DNA from: Poronia punctata
Lineage: Eukaryota > Ascomycota > Sordariomycetes > Xylariales > Xylariaceae
Length of the DNA stretch: 64,000 bases
Direction of reading: 5' to 3'
NCBI GenBank assembly: GCA_022579005.1
Contig: MU401542.1
Span: 1 to 64,000, forward strand
Both the position numbers and the translations under genes were made by a program. Below the pieces are notes generated by a model that worked only from the letters and a program-made list of their open reading frames with translations, had not been told where the DNA came from and ran no database searches. Of this stretch, positions 34,974 through 47,012 are shown one piece after another (positions within the stretch are counted from its first letter, which is position 1; every line of letters starts with the position of its first letter).

Positions 34974-35529
34974 AGTCAAGGGGAAATTGGAAAGAAAGTT
35001 TCCCGTGGCATTTTCGAGGTGGAACATCATCTACCTATTGGGTACGGGTAAAAGATAGACAGACAGACAGACTACAGATACTTAGTTAGCCCGCACCCAT
35101 GAACTGAAATAATTATATAACCCAATTTGACGCCCTTCAAGGCCTTGTCATTCTATTACGCTTTTACAAAGAAAAAACTGGTACGTGTAGTAAAGATCTT
35201 GGGTTCGGTTCGTATTACATAACCCCGAGTACATACAACTGAGCCCCTTGACCGGAAAGCCTACCCGCGAGGGTAACCACCAACTAACGTACTCGTAGAG
35301 ACTTCACTACGTAAATTGGATAAGACAGTGCCCATTCAGACAGCGCTTTCATATCCAGATACCTGTAAATTAACAAAAAAAAAATGGCTGCAGTCTTGAC
35401 ATAACAATACCACCCTAATATCGGAAGGAAAACATGGGCATCTCAAAATTGCCGCCGATATACGTGTAGCTAAACACTAAATAAAAACATGCTTCTTTAG
35501 TAATCAAAACAATTTAAATCTAACTAACT
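34974..35529. other. Intergenic, no gene supported
   Basis: Between the DUF1996 gene and the decayed IleRS. Contains short CAGA repeats near 35058 and an A-run near 35374. No gene is seen. Confidence 0.6.
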
Positions 35530-37918
35530 TGGTATCTTCTTATCTCGGCGATCTCGCTTCAAATCTTCGCAAGTCTCAACCATAAAAGTCAAATTCCCCA
35601 CCTCTTGTTCCTCTTCAAGGATAATTCCCGTCGCCCTGCCTCCATCTTCTTGTATATTCTCCAATCAGCCTCTTAAACTAGATGATAATAGTTCTTGCTG
35701 GCTAGACACTACCAAATCAACGTCTAACGCCTCGGGATTATCAGAAACGTCGTACTGCATACGAATGTCATCTGATGGCATCAGCCCCGCCTTCTTCCGG
35801 AGTCTTTGAACTCTATTAACGATTTCGCGCGCCAAGCCTTCATTCAGGAGCTCTGGATGAGGAGCCGTGTCGATGAGAACGATGACTTCAAGATCGAATG
35901 ATGGCTCCCAGTGCACTGTGGGCCCTCCTTTTCAATGGAGTCGGCGTTTCCGAACACGCGCACGATGCTTAAGTCATTCGGCCCCGGCTCGATGCCGTCG
36001 ACAGTCATCTTTCCATCGGGTTGGTATTGTCGTAGTTGTTCCTGCGTCAGGCTTGGAAGAGCCTTGCGGACTCGCTGTGCGTCCTTCTTCAACTTCTTCC
36101 CTAGTGTAGGCCAATCAACTCTCGCCTCCAGCTGGATGGTATACTGCTGCTCCTCGCTTGTTAATATAACGTCTCTAACGTTGAGCTCCTCTCGGATATA
36201 AGATTTCAGAGACTCGACATCTGCCAGAAATCAGCCCTCCGCGATGACGACGAGAGATAGAAGTGGGGTTTTGAGCGAAATATTCCGTCGTTCTCTAGCC
36301 CCCCTTGCTAGTTGGATTACTCTTTGCATGGTCGCTACTTTCCGTTCTATGTCTTCGTCGAATAGTGCTTCTTGGACAACGGGAAATGGCAAGAAGTGTA
36401 CACTCCTGTGGTCCTTGAACCGGAAAATAGCATCTCCCAGGTGTGGTTTGAGCAAACCGTATATGTGTTCAGTGAGGAAGGGAATGAAGGGCGCCATGGC
36501 CCGGACAATGGTAAAAAGAGATTGGAACAAGGTGTTGAGAGCAGCCGTTGTGTCCTCTCACCCAGAGGGGTATAGTTGTACCCCAGTAGCGATTCCGAGA
36601 AACGTTCCAGTCATGGGCATTCGCGACCCAGCTACTGAACCGATTCTCTACGGAATTAGGTACCCAGGATGTATACTCCAAATTTTGGAGTATATCTGGA
36701 ATGGAGTCGGGTCACCTTGATGAACCATGAAGAGACGGCTTTCCGTATAAGTTGCGAGTCAGATCTCCAACAAAACTTGTCCGTATGGGTGACGTGGCTT
36801 TCGACCAGAAGGCGACCAGTCCCCCTCAGATCTTTGAGTATGGCTTTATCTGCGACTTTAACATTCTGTCCGGCGTAATCTGGGACTTCGGATGTGAAGC
36901 AGCCCTTATCGTCGACGGGACATGGAGGAAGGCGCTTAGGATGTGTGAAGCCGGCAGAAACAGCAGCATCATAATCTTTCTGTCCGAATGCGGGGGCCTG
37001 GTGGACAGGACCTGTACCCTCGCCCTCTTCGACGTACTCTGCCCTGATGACTCGGAAACAATCGGAAAAGCGATCGGTTAAATAGTTGAAAAGTGGCTCA
37101 TATTTCCAGCCGATCATATCCTTCCCCAGGATCTTATCCAGTACTTTATATCTGGCCTTTTTCGGGTCCTTGTAGAGCATAGAAAGACCACTTTCCATGA
37201 GGATGTATTGCTTCCCCGTCTTCTCGTCGAGGATCTCGAGGTATTTCAAACTTGGGATGCGCTGCAATCAACGGATTCGATGGTAGAGTCCACGGGGTTG
37301 TAGTGTAGATGAGGAAAGATGTGTTTTCCTTCCCTTCAACCCCTAATAAGGGGAATGCAACCAAGATGGAAGGATCGAGCGTTGGCTTTTTGTTTTGTTT
37401 TGATTCTATGTGACTAAGTGGCGTGCAAATCGCTGTTGAATAAGACATGATTTGATAGGCACGATAAACCAATCCCTTGTCAAAAAGCTGCTTGAAAACC
37501 CACCAGCAAGACTCCATGAATGTGACATCCATCGACTAGGTAGTGACAAGTCAGTATAATCACAGGAAGCTTGCCACTTTTAGATGTCTGGGTATAATGT
37601 CCTTGATAGTAGAAGTGAGAAGGTGGCCGTAGGGTGGTAACCCTGGGAACCGATTAGAAAGTGGACAATACTACTATTGCTCATACGAGGGCCTTTCATA
37701 CCGGTAGCTATGAAAAAGTGTTAGTACATTGTTCATTCTCAACAGGTCTCATACTTCTGACGGACAACATGCCACATACCAAAAGGAGGACCATCGTAAA
37801 AGTTGAACTCTTGCGAGCCTTTGGTTAACCGAAGTTGAGTTTGAAAGGCATCGATTTCTCGCCAGTGTTGGATGACATCCTCTTCTGTTTGGGGAAGATG
37901 AATATCATCTTCACTACC
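35530..37918 (-). pseudogene. ILS1: Decayed cytosolic isoleucyl-tRNA synthetase
   Basis: Read on the minus strand, long stretches match eukaryotic cytosolic IleRS, but they lie in several frames. The N-terminus (about 37780-37910, HWREIDAFQTQL...FYDGPPF) is followed by two intron-like gaps. The first class-I signature reads PYGH (37623-37634). About 75 codons are missing before MDVTFMESCWW (37532). One extra base lies near 37246 and one near 36708. After [18 protein letters not shown] (near 36570) the sequence jumps straight to [12 protein letters not shown], removing several hundred codons including the KMSKS loop. An in-frame TGA stands at 36231 and a third frameshift near 35920. Retained introns argue for a DNA-level duplicate rather than a retrocopy. 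A working copy must exist elsewhere, because the enzyme is essential. Confidence 0.92.
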
Positions 37919-39833
37919 AGTAGGTACCTAATCACCAATAATGTATCTTAATCAATTTTGGTAAAAGTGAAGTCGAGGCAGAAGCCGGTCAAAGACAGTT
38001 CTTTATTGGGAAGTTTATCTACGAGCATACCCACAGGGCCGATGAGAATGACTCAACTGAGAACCGGTAAGGTGCTACCCGCTTTGTACCAACTGCACTA
38101 ACTAACATTGTCATTGAGGGTTCCAATAGGCATCTACCAGTACAGGGGTCTGTATGCTTGGACTAAACTGTACCTAAAAAGGAATTTACATTTGCGAAAT
38201 TGGAAATTCACTTATCTTGGCTCATCTTAGTCTAACTATCACGTGCTACCCAACTTCCAACTGCATCTGCTCAGGATCGATCTCGGTGGCTGTCCATGCG
38301 GTAGTCGTGATGCAAATTTAGCTTGGTCGTAGCCATATAAGCCTAGGTACTAAGTAGATTGTACGCTCGACTTTTACCTTTATCTGCCCTAATACCTACT
38401 AACAACATCTTTATCAACGGAAAGGTACCTTCTGGCTAGAAATGGATATCTGTCAGGCCCCATATATTACACTAGGGTCGCGCCAACGCGGGGGCGGAGA
38501 CGGAGGCGGAGGCGGAGGTAAAGGCGGGAGCGACTTTAGCTTTGCGGGCCAGACGCCAGTCAAAACTCACTGTCGGCAATAATGATATGGCTTTTCTAGC
38601 CGACCAAATGCTCATAATGTCCATGATGCCTAATCCTATAGAAAGACCATTGGTTAACTGGCAAAACAGAACCAAGCGAGTGGAATGTATGTGCACGTAC
38701 GAGTATTTACTGTAAGTCCAAAAGTGGGCCAAACCAAGGTATATCAGCCCTGAATTAGGCACAGTTTTCACCTGTTGGTCCTAAAAGGGACTAGACTAAG
38801 GTAGGCAACGCATACTTCCAGTTAGTCACGTTTCATCACAGACCTCAAAGCCTCTCCTAGGACTCCGCTGGTCACCAATACGAGTACGGTGTGGCTGAAG
38901 AAATCCAAGTGTGAGAGAATACCAAATCGATTAGAAGTGCAAACAACATGAGTGTTCTAATGCTAAAATGGCATGCGGCTCTTCTCTGTCGGGTTCTATA
39001 ATGGCCTCTCCAATACAGACAGCATGGGATTTGTTGACGACGTTTCATCGTATACCTCACTTTTGTCTATATTACTTCCCTACCCCGTATTCTGGACGGA
39101 GTGCAGTACTGAAAGACCGCTAGGTTAGAGACAAGGCCAAGTTAGCTAACAGGACGAGATCCTCTCTTGAACTATGTGTTTCCAAAGGCGCCTCGGATTC
39201 TCAACTTACTGTGGAAAGGGGGAAACCGGCCAAGATAAGGGCCCCGCGAAGGTATCTGGTAGACCAAAGCCAACGACTGAACACAGATGGTAATTGGATT
39301 TGTCTTTTCTGCCCGAACCTCGGGTGTCTAGAGGACCTTCCCCCATAACTGCTATGTCTCTTACTTGCTCAAGGTGGTTGATTAGGGTTAGGTAAGGTTA
39401 GCAAGCCTACCACTTCACCGAGTTTTGAACTCTGATGACTGGTGAAATACCCTTTTGTTATAAAATCACGTGTTGCGGGCTTATAAGATTGGGCAACTAA
39501 TGTTTCTTATGATCCCTATAATCTTACCATATAACTTTAGATATTATACTTGTATGTTTCGGTTTGTGTAGCCTTGAATCCACCCGCTCGCAAATGCCCC
39601 ACAGTACTTATATATGTAACCCAAAATAATACCTAACCTAACCTAGTCCACAATTGAACAGGGGGGGCTGTGCTAGGCTGCCAGGGAGTAGGGGTCCAAA
39701 AAACGGGACATTGCTGTCGTCTTGCTAGTTCATGTTCTGTTACCAAACCCAAATTCCTGCCCCTTTTTAAAAAAAAAAAAAAAACTCGATTCACTCGAAT
39801 AAGAACCAAATTGAACAGGGAAAAATAGATGAA
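37919..39833. other. Intergenic; one weak small-gene candidate
   Basis: No convincing gene. A minus-strand frame at about 38472-38630 follows a good acceptor (TTTCTATAG). It reads MDIMSIWSARKAISLLPTVS and ends in an Ala/Ser-rich GCCTCC repeat; it may be the last exon of a small unrecognised gene or noise. A 16-A run lies at about 39769-39784, just upstream of the Zn2Cys6 gene. Confidence 0.45.
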
Positions 39834-41457
39834 ATGCCACGTAGCGGGTTTGAGAGAGTGCGTACGGGATGTCGCTCATGCAAGTTAGTTCATCCTTTGC
39901 ACTTGGGACCGGAGGAAGGTCGATGCTAACAGGATTCATTCATTCATTCATTCTAGAATCCGCAGAGTAAAATGCGACGAGGGACAGCCAGAGTGCCGAC
40001 GATGTCAAACTATCGGCAGGACTTGTCCCGGATACCAAACACCTCGACCGGGGAGTTTCTCATGGAGAGATCTGCTACTGCGGGTTCGACCGTCGATCAT
40101 GCCCGATGCATCATCTAGCGTCGACGAAATCCAGAGTCTAGATTTCTTCCGGTGCATCGTGGCGCCGACGTTGGTAGGAGCGGTAGGCAGCGATTTCTGG
40201 ACCCGCTCCGTCATGCAGCAGGCGATGCAACAAGCGCCGGCTAGAAATGCTGTCTTGGCCATCAGCTTCCTGTACCGACGATTATTGTTACTCAACGACA
40301 CAGATGATGATAGTAGTAGTAGTAGTAGTAGTAGTATCGTCACGCCTATTCTCTATTACAACAAAGCACTAAAGCAAGTCGCTACTACAATGGGGGCTCT
40401 CGACACGGATGCGGTGCTTTTGTTGGCGATTTTATTTACTTGCGTTGAATTCCTACGCGGTAACGTGCCTGCAGCGGTCGAGCATTGTCGCCATGGCATA
40501 AAGATTCTCGGAGGGGCGGAAAAGGCATCGGCAGATACATCGGCTATTTTCCGCCACTTGAGCATATTTCCCTTATTTTTCGGCGCTACCCTTTCTGACT
40601 TTCCCCATCCAGAGCAGCAGCAGCAGCAGCAGAAGCAGTATACAGACGAGAACTTCTGTGATGTGTCCAAGGCAGCAGAAATGCTAGACGACCTCATGTC
40701 ACGCTGCGTTAGGCTAGTACGTGCCTGCGACGCGTTCCGTTTCGCCACAAGCACACAAGAGCCTTCACCATCACCATCCTTGCTATTGACACAACAGGGG
40801 TTGCGTCAGGAGATAGATGAGTGGTTCTCCAGATTCTCCGCCGGACAGCATAGGCTGAAGGAAAGGACACTATGTCGCACCTTGGAGATGCGATGGCTCG
40901 TTTGTAAGATTTGGGTGGATATTGCATTGTGTCGCGACGAGACGCTTTGTGATGAATATCGAACTTTTTTTGAACGAATTATTCAATTGGCTCGGGAAGA
41001 AGCTGTTTCTAGAAACGGCACCGACAAGGCCGCTGGCTTGTTTCAGTTCGATATGGGATTGTCGCCTTTACTATACTTTGTCGTCATCAAATGCCGGTTC
41101 CTGCGACTTCGGCTGGATGCTCTAGAATTGCTCCGAATTCTTGCATTTTCAAGGGAATCTATGTGGGATCCTTCTATATTATACGCCATTGGCAAGCGTA
41201 CCATTGAGCGAGAGCACGGTTTTGATTTTGATACTGCTCAAACGTTGGAAGGGGGACTGCAAAGTCCAAATTCTCTCCCAAGTAAGGCCGAAAGGATCAG
41301 GGATTCTCTTCTCCAAGAGGATACAGAGGTACACGTCGACAGCTATGGCAACAGGGTAGTCTCGCAGAGAATATACTTTTTTATACGACACTCGGATGAC
41401 ATGGAGGTCGGCGTAGTTCCTGACTGGATCTCATTTCCACCAAAAAGGGTAGTGTAA
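39834..41457 (+). CDS. Zn2Cys6 fungal transcription factor
   Basis: Exon 1 (39834-39883) and exon 2 (39957-41457), joined through a 73-nt intron inside the zinc cluster, give 516 residues. The cluster is canonical: C13-x2-C16-x6-C23-x6-C30-x2-C33-x6-C40, with the basic stretch KIRRVK. Without the short first exon half of the cluster would be missed. The rest, including the FFRCIVAPTLVGAVGSDFW segment, resembles the regulatory half found in many fungal zinc-cluster proteins. A Ser run coded by AGT repeats (about 40312-40335) and a Gln run coded by CAG (about 40614-40632) interrupt it. The intron ends in a CATT tandem next to the acceptor. Its neighbour downstream on the same strand is a secreted serine hydrolase; whether it controls that gene is unknown. 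Confidence 0.9.
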
Positions 41458-42007
41458 ATGGTATGGGTAGTTGCAATTTGGCTCGAGTGTTTGACATCAT
41501 ATTCTGTATATAGAAGTATCGATAATATTAATACCGTTGAACTATTTAATGCCACTACGAGTCTACGACTCTACGAGTACAAAACTTTCTCGTCTTGGCA
41601 TCAAGAGAAAACACTTCTTAGGCCAGACTTGGTACTCTGGAATCTGGATTACGCTTCCCTTTTAACAAAACTACGTTTCGTCGCGTACTATCAGATCGTG
41701 GTAACTTAATTGAAGGACATGGACCATCTGTGATGATGGTTTTCCTCGAAATTAGATAACCTCGTCAATCAACCAGGCTACAAATGCTGCGCCTTCGACT
41801 CCTAGCCAGTGGGTGAGATGAGTGGGGCATTTGCGAGCAGTCTCCCCAAAAGTCATTGAACGATCCGTACTAATAATACGATGTTCTGGAAAGTTTTATA
41901 AATATTGCCATCACCCCCGTGGGCTACAAAGTGTTATCCTACTCGTAGTAGTATTATATGACCAGATATCTCTCCTCTTGAACATTACCTTTTTACAAAG
42001 TCAAACA
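41458..42007. other. Intergenic between regulator and hydrolase
   Basis: About 550 bp holding the 3' UTR of the Zn2Cys6 gene and the promoter of the hydrolase. A short open frame at 41458-41709 has no recognisable content. Confidence 0.6.
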
Positions 42008-43524
42008 ATGTTACCTCTATCACTTCTCCTTCTTCTCCCTCTAGCTATACACACAGATGCCAAAGAATGTATCCTAGCAGGACCAAGCTATCCCTCCCCA
42101 TCAAAATTCAGCAACAGCCCTCTCCTCGCAAATGCCACAGCAGCCTTTGAAGAAACGATAAAGAATAAACTGCTACAGTCCGACGATACCGCATGGACAG
42201 TCGCCCTATTCTCCTCGAAAGAGAACAAAACATTATACGAGCATTACTACACCCCTCCTTCCGGCAAAGCAGTCGACGGAAACTCCATCTTCCGCATCGC
42301 CAGCATTTCCAAAGTCTTCACCGTCTGGTCGTTTCTCCTCCAAGTCGGATATGAGCGCTTCAACGACCCGATCACTGCCTATGTTCCGGAGCTCGGGAAT
42401 CTTACTGGCACTGAGACTCGGGGACGGCCAGGGGAAGTATATAATGATATAGATCACGTCAGATGGGACGAGATTACGCTGGGTCAACTTGCGAGCCATG
42501 CGGCTGGGATACCTCGTGACCGTGAGTTAGAGCATCATTCTTCATATATTATGGGGAGGATTGAACTAATTTTGTTTTTTTAAATGGAAACAGCTACTGG
42601 TAATGATCTGGCGGCAGAACTGAGCGCAGATCAAGTCGCCGCTTTGGGTTTTCCTCCTCTGGATAAGAGTGAGATTCCAGTCTGTGGTGTCGACGGGTTC
42701 ACTAATCGCGCCTGTACGCGGGAAGGTACGGACGGCACTCACTCCATTTATTCACGAGTACTTTCCAATCACGTACTTGAATGACATCTCTCCTTTTATA
42801 ACCAGTCCACTAATCCTCACCCCCCCAAATTACTTTCTTATAGAAGCATTATCCTACATTCTCCGCCAACACCCTCTCTACCCCAGTGCTCACTCACCAG
42901 CATACAGCAATTACGCATTCACACTTCTCAGCTACGCCCAAGAAGCCATCACCGGCATCCCTCTCGACACCGCGATGACATCAAACATCTTCCAGGCACT
43001 CGATATGAACAACACCAGCTACTCAACCCCACCTTGCTCGGGCGGCGTGATTCCCGGGGGAGACGCGTCCAAAGCAGGCTGGGATATCGACCTCGGCGCG
43101 ACCAATCCCGCCGGGTCGATCTACAGCTCGACATCAGACATGGTCAAGGCCGGCCAGGCAATGTTACAATCTTCTCTCCTATCGCCATCGCAGACTCGTC
43201 GCTGGATGCGGCCGCTCATACACACGGGCATTCGTAGCACGGCCGTCGGAGCCCCGTGGGAGATCCGCTACCTAACTCTGCCGCCGAATCGCCGTTTGAC
43301 AGAGGTGCCTACGAAACAAGGGGATTTGGGCATGTATCATTCAGCAATGGTTCTCTCGCCCGAACATGATCTCGGCTTCGTCGTATTAGCCGCGGGAGCG
43401 ACGGCGACCGGGATTCGAGATACGTTGATGAATTCCTTAGGGGAGGTATTCCTCCCTGCGGCTGAGCAACAGGCGCAGGTAGAGGCGTTGGAGAACTTTG
43501 CCGGAACGTATTACGCCAAGGACG

Positions 43525-43558
<34 letters not shown>

Positions 43559-43970
43559 CGGCTCTGTAACGATCCAAGCCACGACGACAGGTCTAGAAGT
43601 AAAGAATCTCATCAGCAACGGCGTACAAGTCATCGGGCCGGAAAGTCCACTAGTGCAAATGTTTGGCGGCGTGGGGCAGTCCGCGAAACTATATCCTTCG
43701 AATCTGAAGGCTCTTAGCCGGCGGGGTGGAAGAGAAGAAGACGACGGGGTCTACGAATCCAGGCTAGGGTTCAGGGCTACGTATTTTAATGCGACGAAGC
43801 CTGGTGAGGTCGAGGACCCGTGTCTGTCTGCTTGGACGGCGTTGGGTGCACCGCTTTATGGACAGGTTGCGCTTGATGATTGGGTTTTTGAGATGGGGGA
43901 GGATGGGAAGGCGGACGTTTTGGATGTTAGATTGTTGAGGCTTAGGATGGAGAGAATGGAGGAGGAGTAA
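42008..43970 (+). CDS. Secreted beta-lactamase-fold serine hydrolase
   Basis: Exons 42008-42521, 42594-42725 and 42844-43970 (introns 72 and 118 nt) give 590 residues. A clear signal peptide opens it (MLPLSLLLLLPLAIHTDA). The nucleophile motif SxxK is S99-I-S-K102 in FRIASISKVF, and the YxN motif is Y236-S-N238 in SPAYSNYAF. These are the two main catalytic elements of class C beta-lactamases, DD-peptidases and related esterases. A third domain element lies near GMYHSAMVLSPEHDLGFVVLA. The C-terminal 150 residues hold an Asn run of AAC codons (43525-43559) and a lipocalin-like tail as in many fungal relatives. Substrate is unknown; fungal members include lactone hydrolases, esterases and enzymes of secondary metabolism. 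An upstream in-frame ATG at 41822 exists, but it would bury the signal peptide. Confidence 0.9.
43525..43559 (+). repeat. AAC trinucleotide run coding poly-Asn
   Basis: Tandem AAC codons inside the serine hydrolase gene, between the catalytic and C-terminal parts. Confidence 0.9.
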
Positions 43971-45457
43971 TAGCAGTAGTAGTAGTAGTAGTAGTGTACT
44001 GCTTGCTTATGTCACCGGGATCTTGCTCGGTATAGTGTCTGAATTGCGGAGGCGAGGTTTACTCTTGTAAGGGATAGGAGAAACATAGACGGTCTATAAG
44101 GCGACATCTAGTGCATATACTAATTCTTAATTAACTCTTAAGCGTATCGTTAGGCTAAGGAGTCTTAATTTCTGAAATCTCGTATTGAAGTGGTCGATGA
44201 TTAGATCAGCAGCGTGTAATTGTTGTTTCCGTAGGAAAGAGTCGCAAACGGTGAACGACCTCACTTGGACTAATAAGACCCCTTGGCTGAAAAAGCTTAC
44301 CCTTGACTGGTGGGTTGGATACATCTTGTACTTGTAAAACCGCGAGATCTTGGCTGCTCAATCTCACAACACTGCGCATCACCGAATTTGAAACCCGCTA
44401 CCAATACGATGTAATGCGATATTATACAACCAACCCTCTCCTCCCTCTTCACCCTTCCCTGGATCTACATCTTTGGGTAGAAACGAGCCCAAACTCGGGG
44501 AGTTTCGAGCCGTAGCTTGGCACTGGGCAGGGTATGATCTAGGTAACCTACGTTAGGGTGTTAGTAGAACACGGTCAACTATCAAACTTTGGGAGCAGGG
44601 ATTCCCTAACAGATTAGCTTGCTATTTACATGTCGTAATTATCGGATAGCGAAAGATGAGAGGACGAGGAGGTTTCATATCGTTATGTCTCAAAAAATGG
44701 GTAGCGCTACCAATGGAACATCGAATACGTCTAGCTTGGCAGTTTGTTTGGACTTTCCTATTGGAAGATAAATGTGGATCCTGCCAGAAAGAGCTTAGTC
44801 TGGATGAGGTAAGGTGAGACATTGGTGGGTTGGTTCAATTTTGTAGCGCGGTTTCACCAAGGTTTTGTCTAGCTGGCCCCATTGGAGGAGAAACGCGAGG
44901 AACAGAGCCCCATACACAGTTGTTTGCACTCGCCATTTACATTACAATTCCAAGTGTCATTCATGGTCAAGGCAACATGTCCGTTACATGTCATTGCCGG
45001 CGAAATTTGGTCCATAGTTTAGAACTTATCTGCAATCAGCAGTTGTTGGTATGAACCAGGTACCTACCAACTGCATTAAGGTGACGATGCCGTCTTAGCC
45101 GCCGCCGTAAAAGACTGTAGCCGCCCGCCGGGGGATTAAACACAGATGCGGCGCCACCCCTTGTCCAACGGCATTGGTTCAAACGCGCTCAAACACGCAA
45201 AAGGCTAGGCACGAACACCCAGACGCCGTGCTTCTTTGACGAGGCCGCGGAACCAACAGGTTACAGGAGTATATAGAATAAAGCTTGACCACCCACCGTA
45301 AGAATGTTTGCTATGAGGCTATTCCATCTTTCAACCATCTTTCATTACCCAACCGGTTGACCCGGTATTTCTCTCATCCGACGGCAGAGCCGCCCTTGAT
45401 TGCCATTCGCTTTTTTTACTTTCTTTTTCAAGGAGCATAATCATCCTCTGTTCAAAC
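43971..45457. other. Intergenic, includes AGT repeat
   Basis: An AGT run at 43974-43995 follows the hydrolase stop directly. No gene is supported in the remaining 1.4 kb. A TATATAG box at about 45270 lies some 185 bp before the next ATG and, with the pyrimidine-rich leader, may serve the downstream secreted-protein gene. Confidence 0.55.
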
Positions 45458-47012
45458 ATGCGATTCTTCAATGTTGCTCTTTTAGCTGTAGGCTTTCATC
45501 TTTCGGCCGCCCTTCCGACGTCCTCTTCTTTGAGGAGGCGAGTCCTGAGCCCGGGAGCAATTAATGCCGGTCATTTCCTAAACCTACCACACGTACAATC
45601 TACCACAGCCCGAAGTCTTGATGTGGGAAAGGCCCCGGGAGATCTCACGAGCTCACCTCCTCACAAGGCCAAGGCCCCGGGCCAAGAAGCTCCAGCCGAA
45701 GGAGAGAAAGAGGGAAATGATGAAGTTGACTCTGAAGGGGCCTTCGACACACCAATTGCCCTAAAGGGCGGCGATCTCAGACAGGACACAACCTTCCAGG
45801 GAGTATGACGTCCCCGTGTTACGTCCCTCGCACTACCATTGTGGCTAACAGGCATCGTAGACGGTGGGCAAGTTCGAGGTTGAATTCCAAGCGAAAGATG
45901 CAAGGACACTCACGGTTACCGAGAATAAAACCCCTCAGGGAGCAGCACCAGCAGGCTTTATGTTTCTAGAGCCCAGTTCTTTCAAAGTGGACCTTGCCGA
46001 AGGAGGTGATGGTCTCACTTTCGGTTCCGCCGATTTCATCTACGATTTAAATAGTAAGTTGGAACCCATATTGAGACTTCTATACCCTCAGCTAATCAAT
46101 GCGGAATCCCAGGCGATGGTATACTTGGGGTTGACCTGAGCGCAGTCAAAATCGGGAAGCTCTGTACTGAGACCAATACATTCATCATCGACCCAGCTAT
46201 CGGCGAGGCAGGCTTTGACCCCGTAGAAGCTGAAACGACCTTGAAGGTCAAGAATTTGAATGGCGAGTTTGCTTTACTCGCACCTCTGACATCTTACATA
46301 GGTGGTGGCGATGATACTAGCGCTGGTGACGGTGCTGGCAACGGGGCCGACAAAGACGCTGGCAACGGGGCCGACAAAGACGCTGGCAACGGGGCCGACA
46401 AAGACGCTGGCAACGGGGCCGGTAAAGATGCTGGTGATGGTGCCGGTAAGGATGACGGTACGGGTGCCGGCGATGGAGCTGGAGAAGACGATAAAGCTGG
46501 GCAAATCGAGGTTGACGGCATCTTCGGCTCGGTTAATAATGTCGATGCGAACGTCTTCACTAATTTGAACTTTCCTGCCAACGTAAGTCTCAAGTCCGTC
46601 CACAGTGGTCCGGACCAAAAAGCTAACATGGTATTATCAGGATGCTGGCGCACTGGAGGTGGAATACAACGGTACAGCTGCCAACAGTATTACGGTTGTA
46701 CCCAAGATGGCTTCAGCTCCACCGCCAGAGGGGCATCTATTCGTCGACCCGCAGACGTTCACTATCACGACCGCCAACCCTCCGGCGGCTGGCGACAAGT
46801 TGAAAGTTGACTACAAATTCACCGCTGGTGTCAAAGCAGCCATTGATCCAGCCAAGGCGATCACCGGCAAGTTCGACCCAGCTACAAACCAATTCGTCAC
46901 TACTGGACTCGGCGAATTTGAGTTCGAGGCGGATGAAGACGAGTGGTCGCTGACGGTGACTGACTTGAATGGTGAATGGGCACTTCTTGTCCCCAAGTCG
47001 GCCGTACTTTGA
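45458..47012 (+). CDS. Secreted protein with two copies of an unnamed domain
   Basis: Exons 45458-45802, 45861-46053, 46113-46582 and 46641-47012 give 459 residues. A signal peptide (MRFFNVALLAVGFHLSAALP) and a Kex2-like LRRR site begin the protein. Domain A starts with TVGKFEVEFQAKDARTLTV and ends LKVKNLNGEFALLAP. Domain B starts DAGALEVEYNGTAANSITV and ends LTVTDLNGEWALLVP. Internal blocks pair as well: PAGFMFLEPSSF with PEGHLFVDPQTF, and GEAGFDPVEAET with ITGKFDPATNQF. The two copies are separated by a GNGADKDA repeat linker rich in Gly and Asp. Both domains start exactly at a phase-0 exon boundary, suggesting exon duplication; copy A has an extra intron. The fold is predicted beta-rich from the alternating pattern. 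I do not recognise the family; function unknown, perhaps wall-associated or an effector. Confidence 0.85.
46337..46432 (+). repeat. Coding minisatellite, four 24-bp units
   Basis: Units at 46337-46360, 46361-46384 and 46385-46408 are identical (GNGADKDA). The fourth (46409-46432) has a few changes and further decayed copies follow to about 46490. They form the linker between the two domains of the secreted protein. Confidence 0.9.

Noticed and set aside
35665..37532. Separate small genes for the several IleRS-like frames
   Set aside because: Order, orientation and content show one ancestral gene broken by frameshifts and deletions, so they are given as one pseudogene.
39383..39400. TTAGGGTTAGG telomere-like word
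   Set aside because: Only about one and a half units; not enough for an interstitial telomere repeat.
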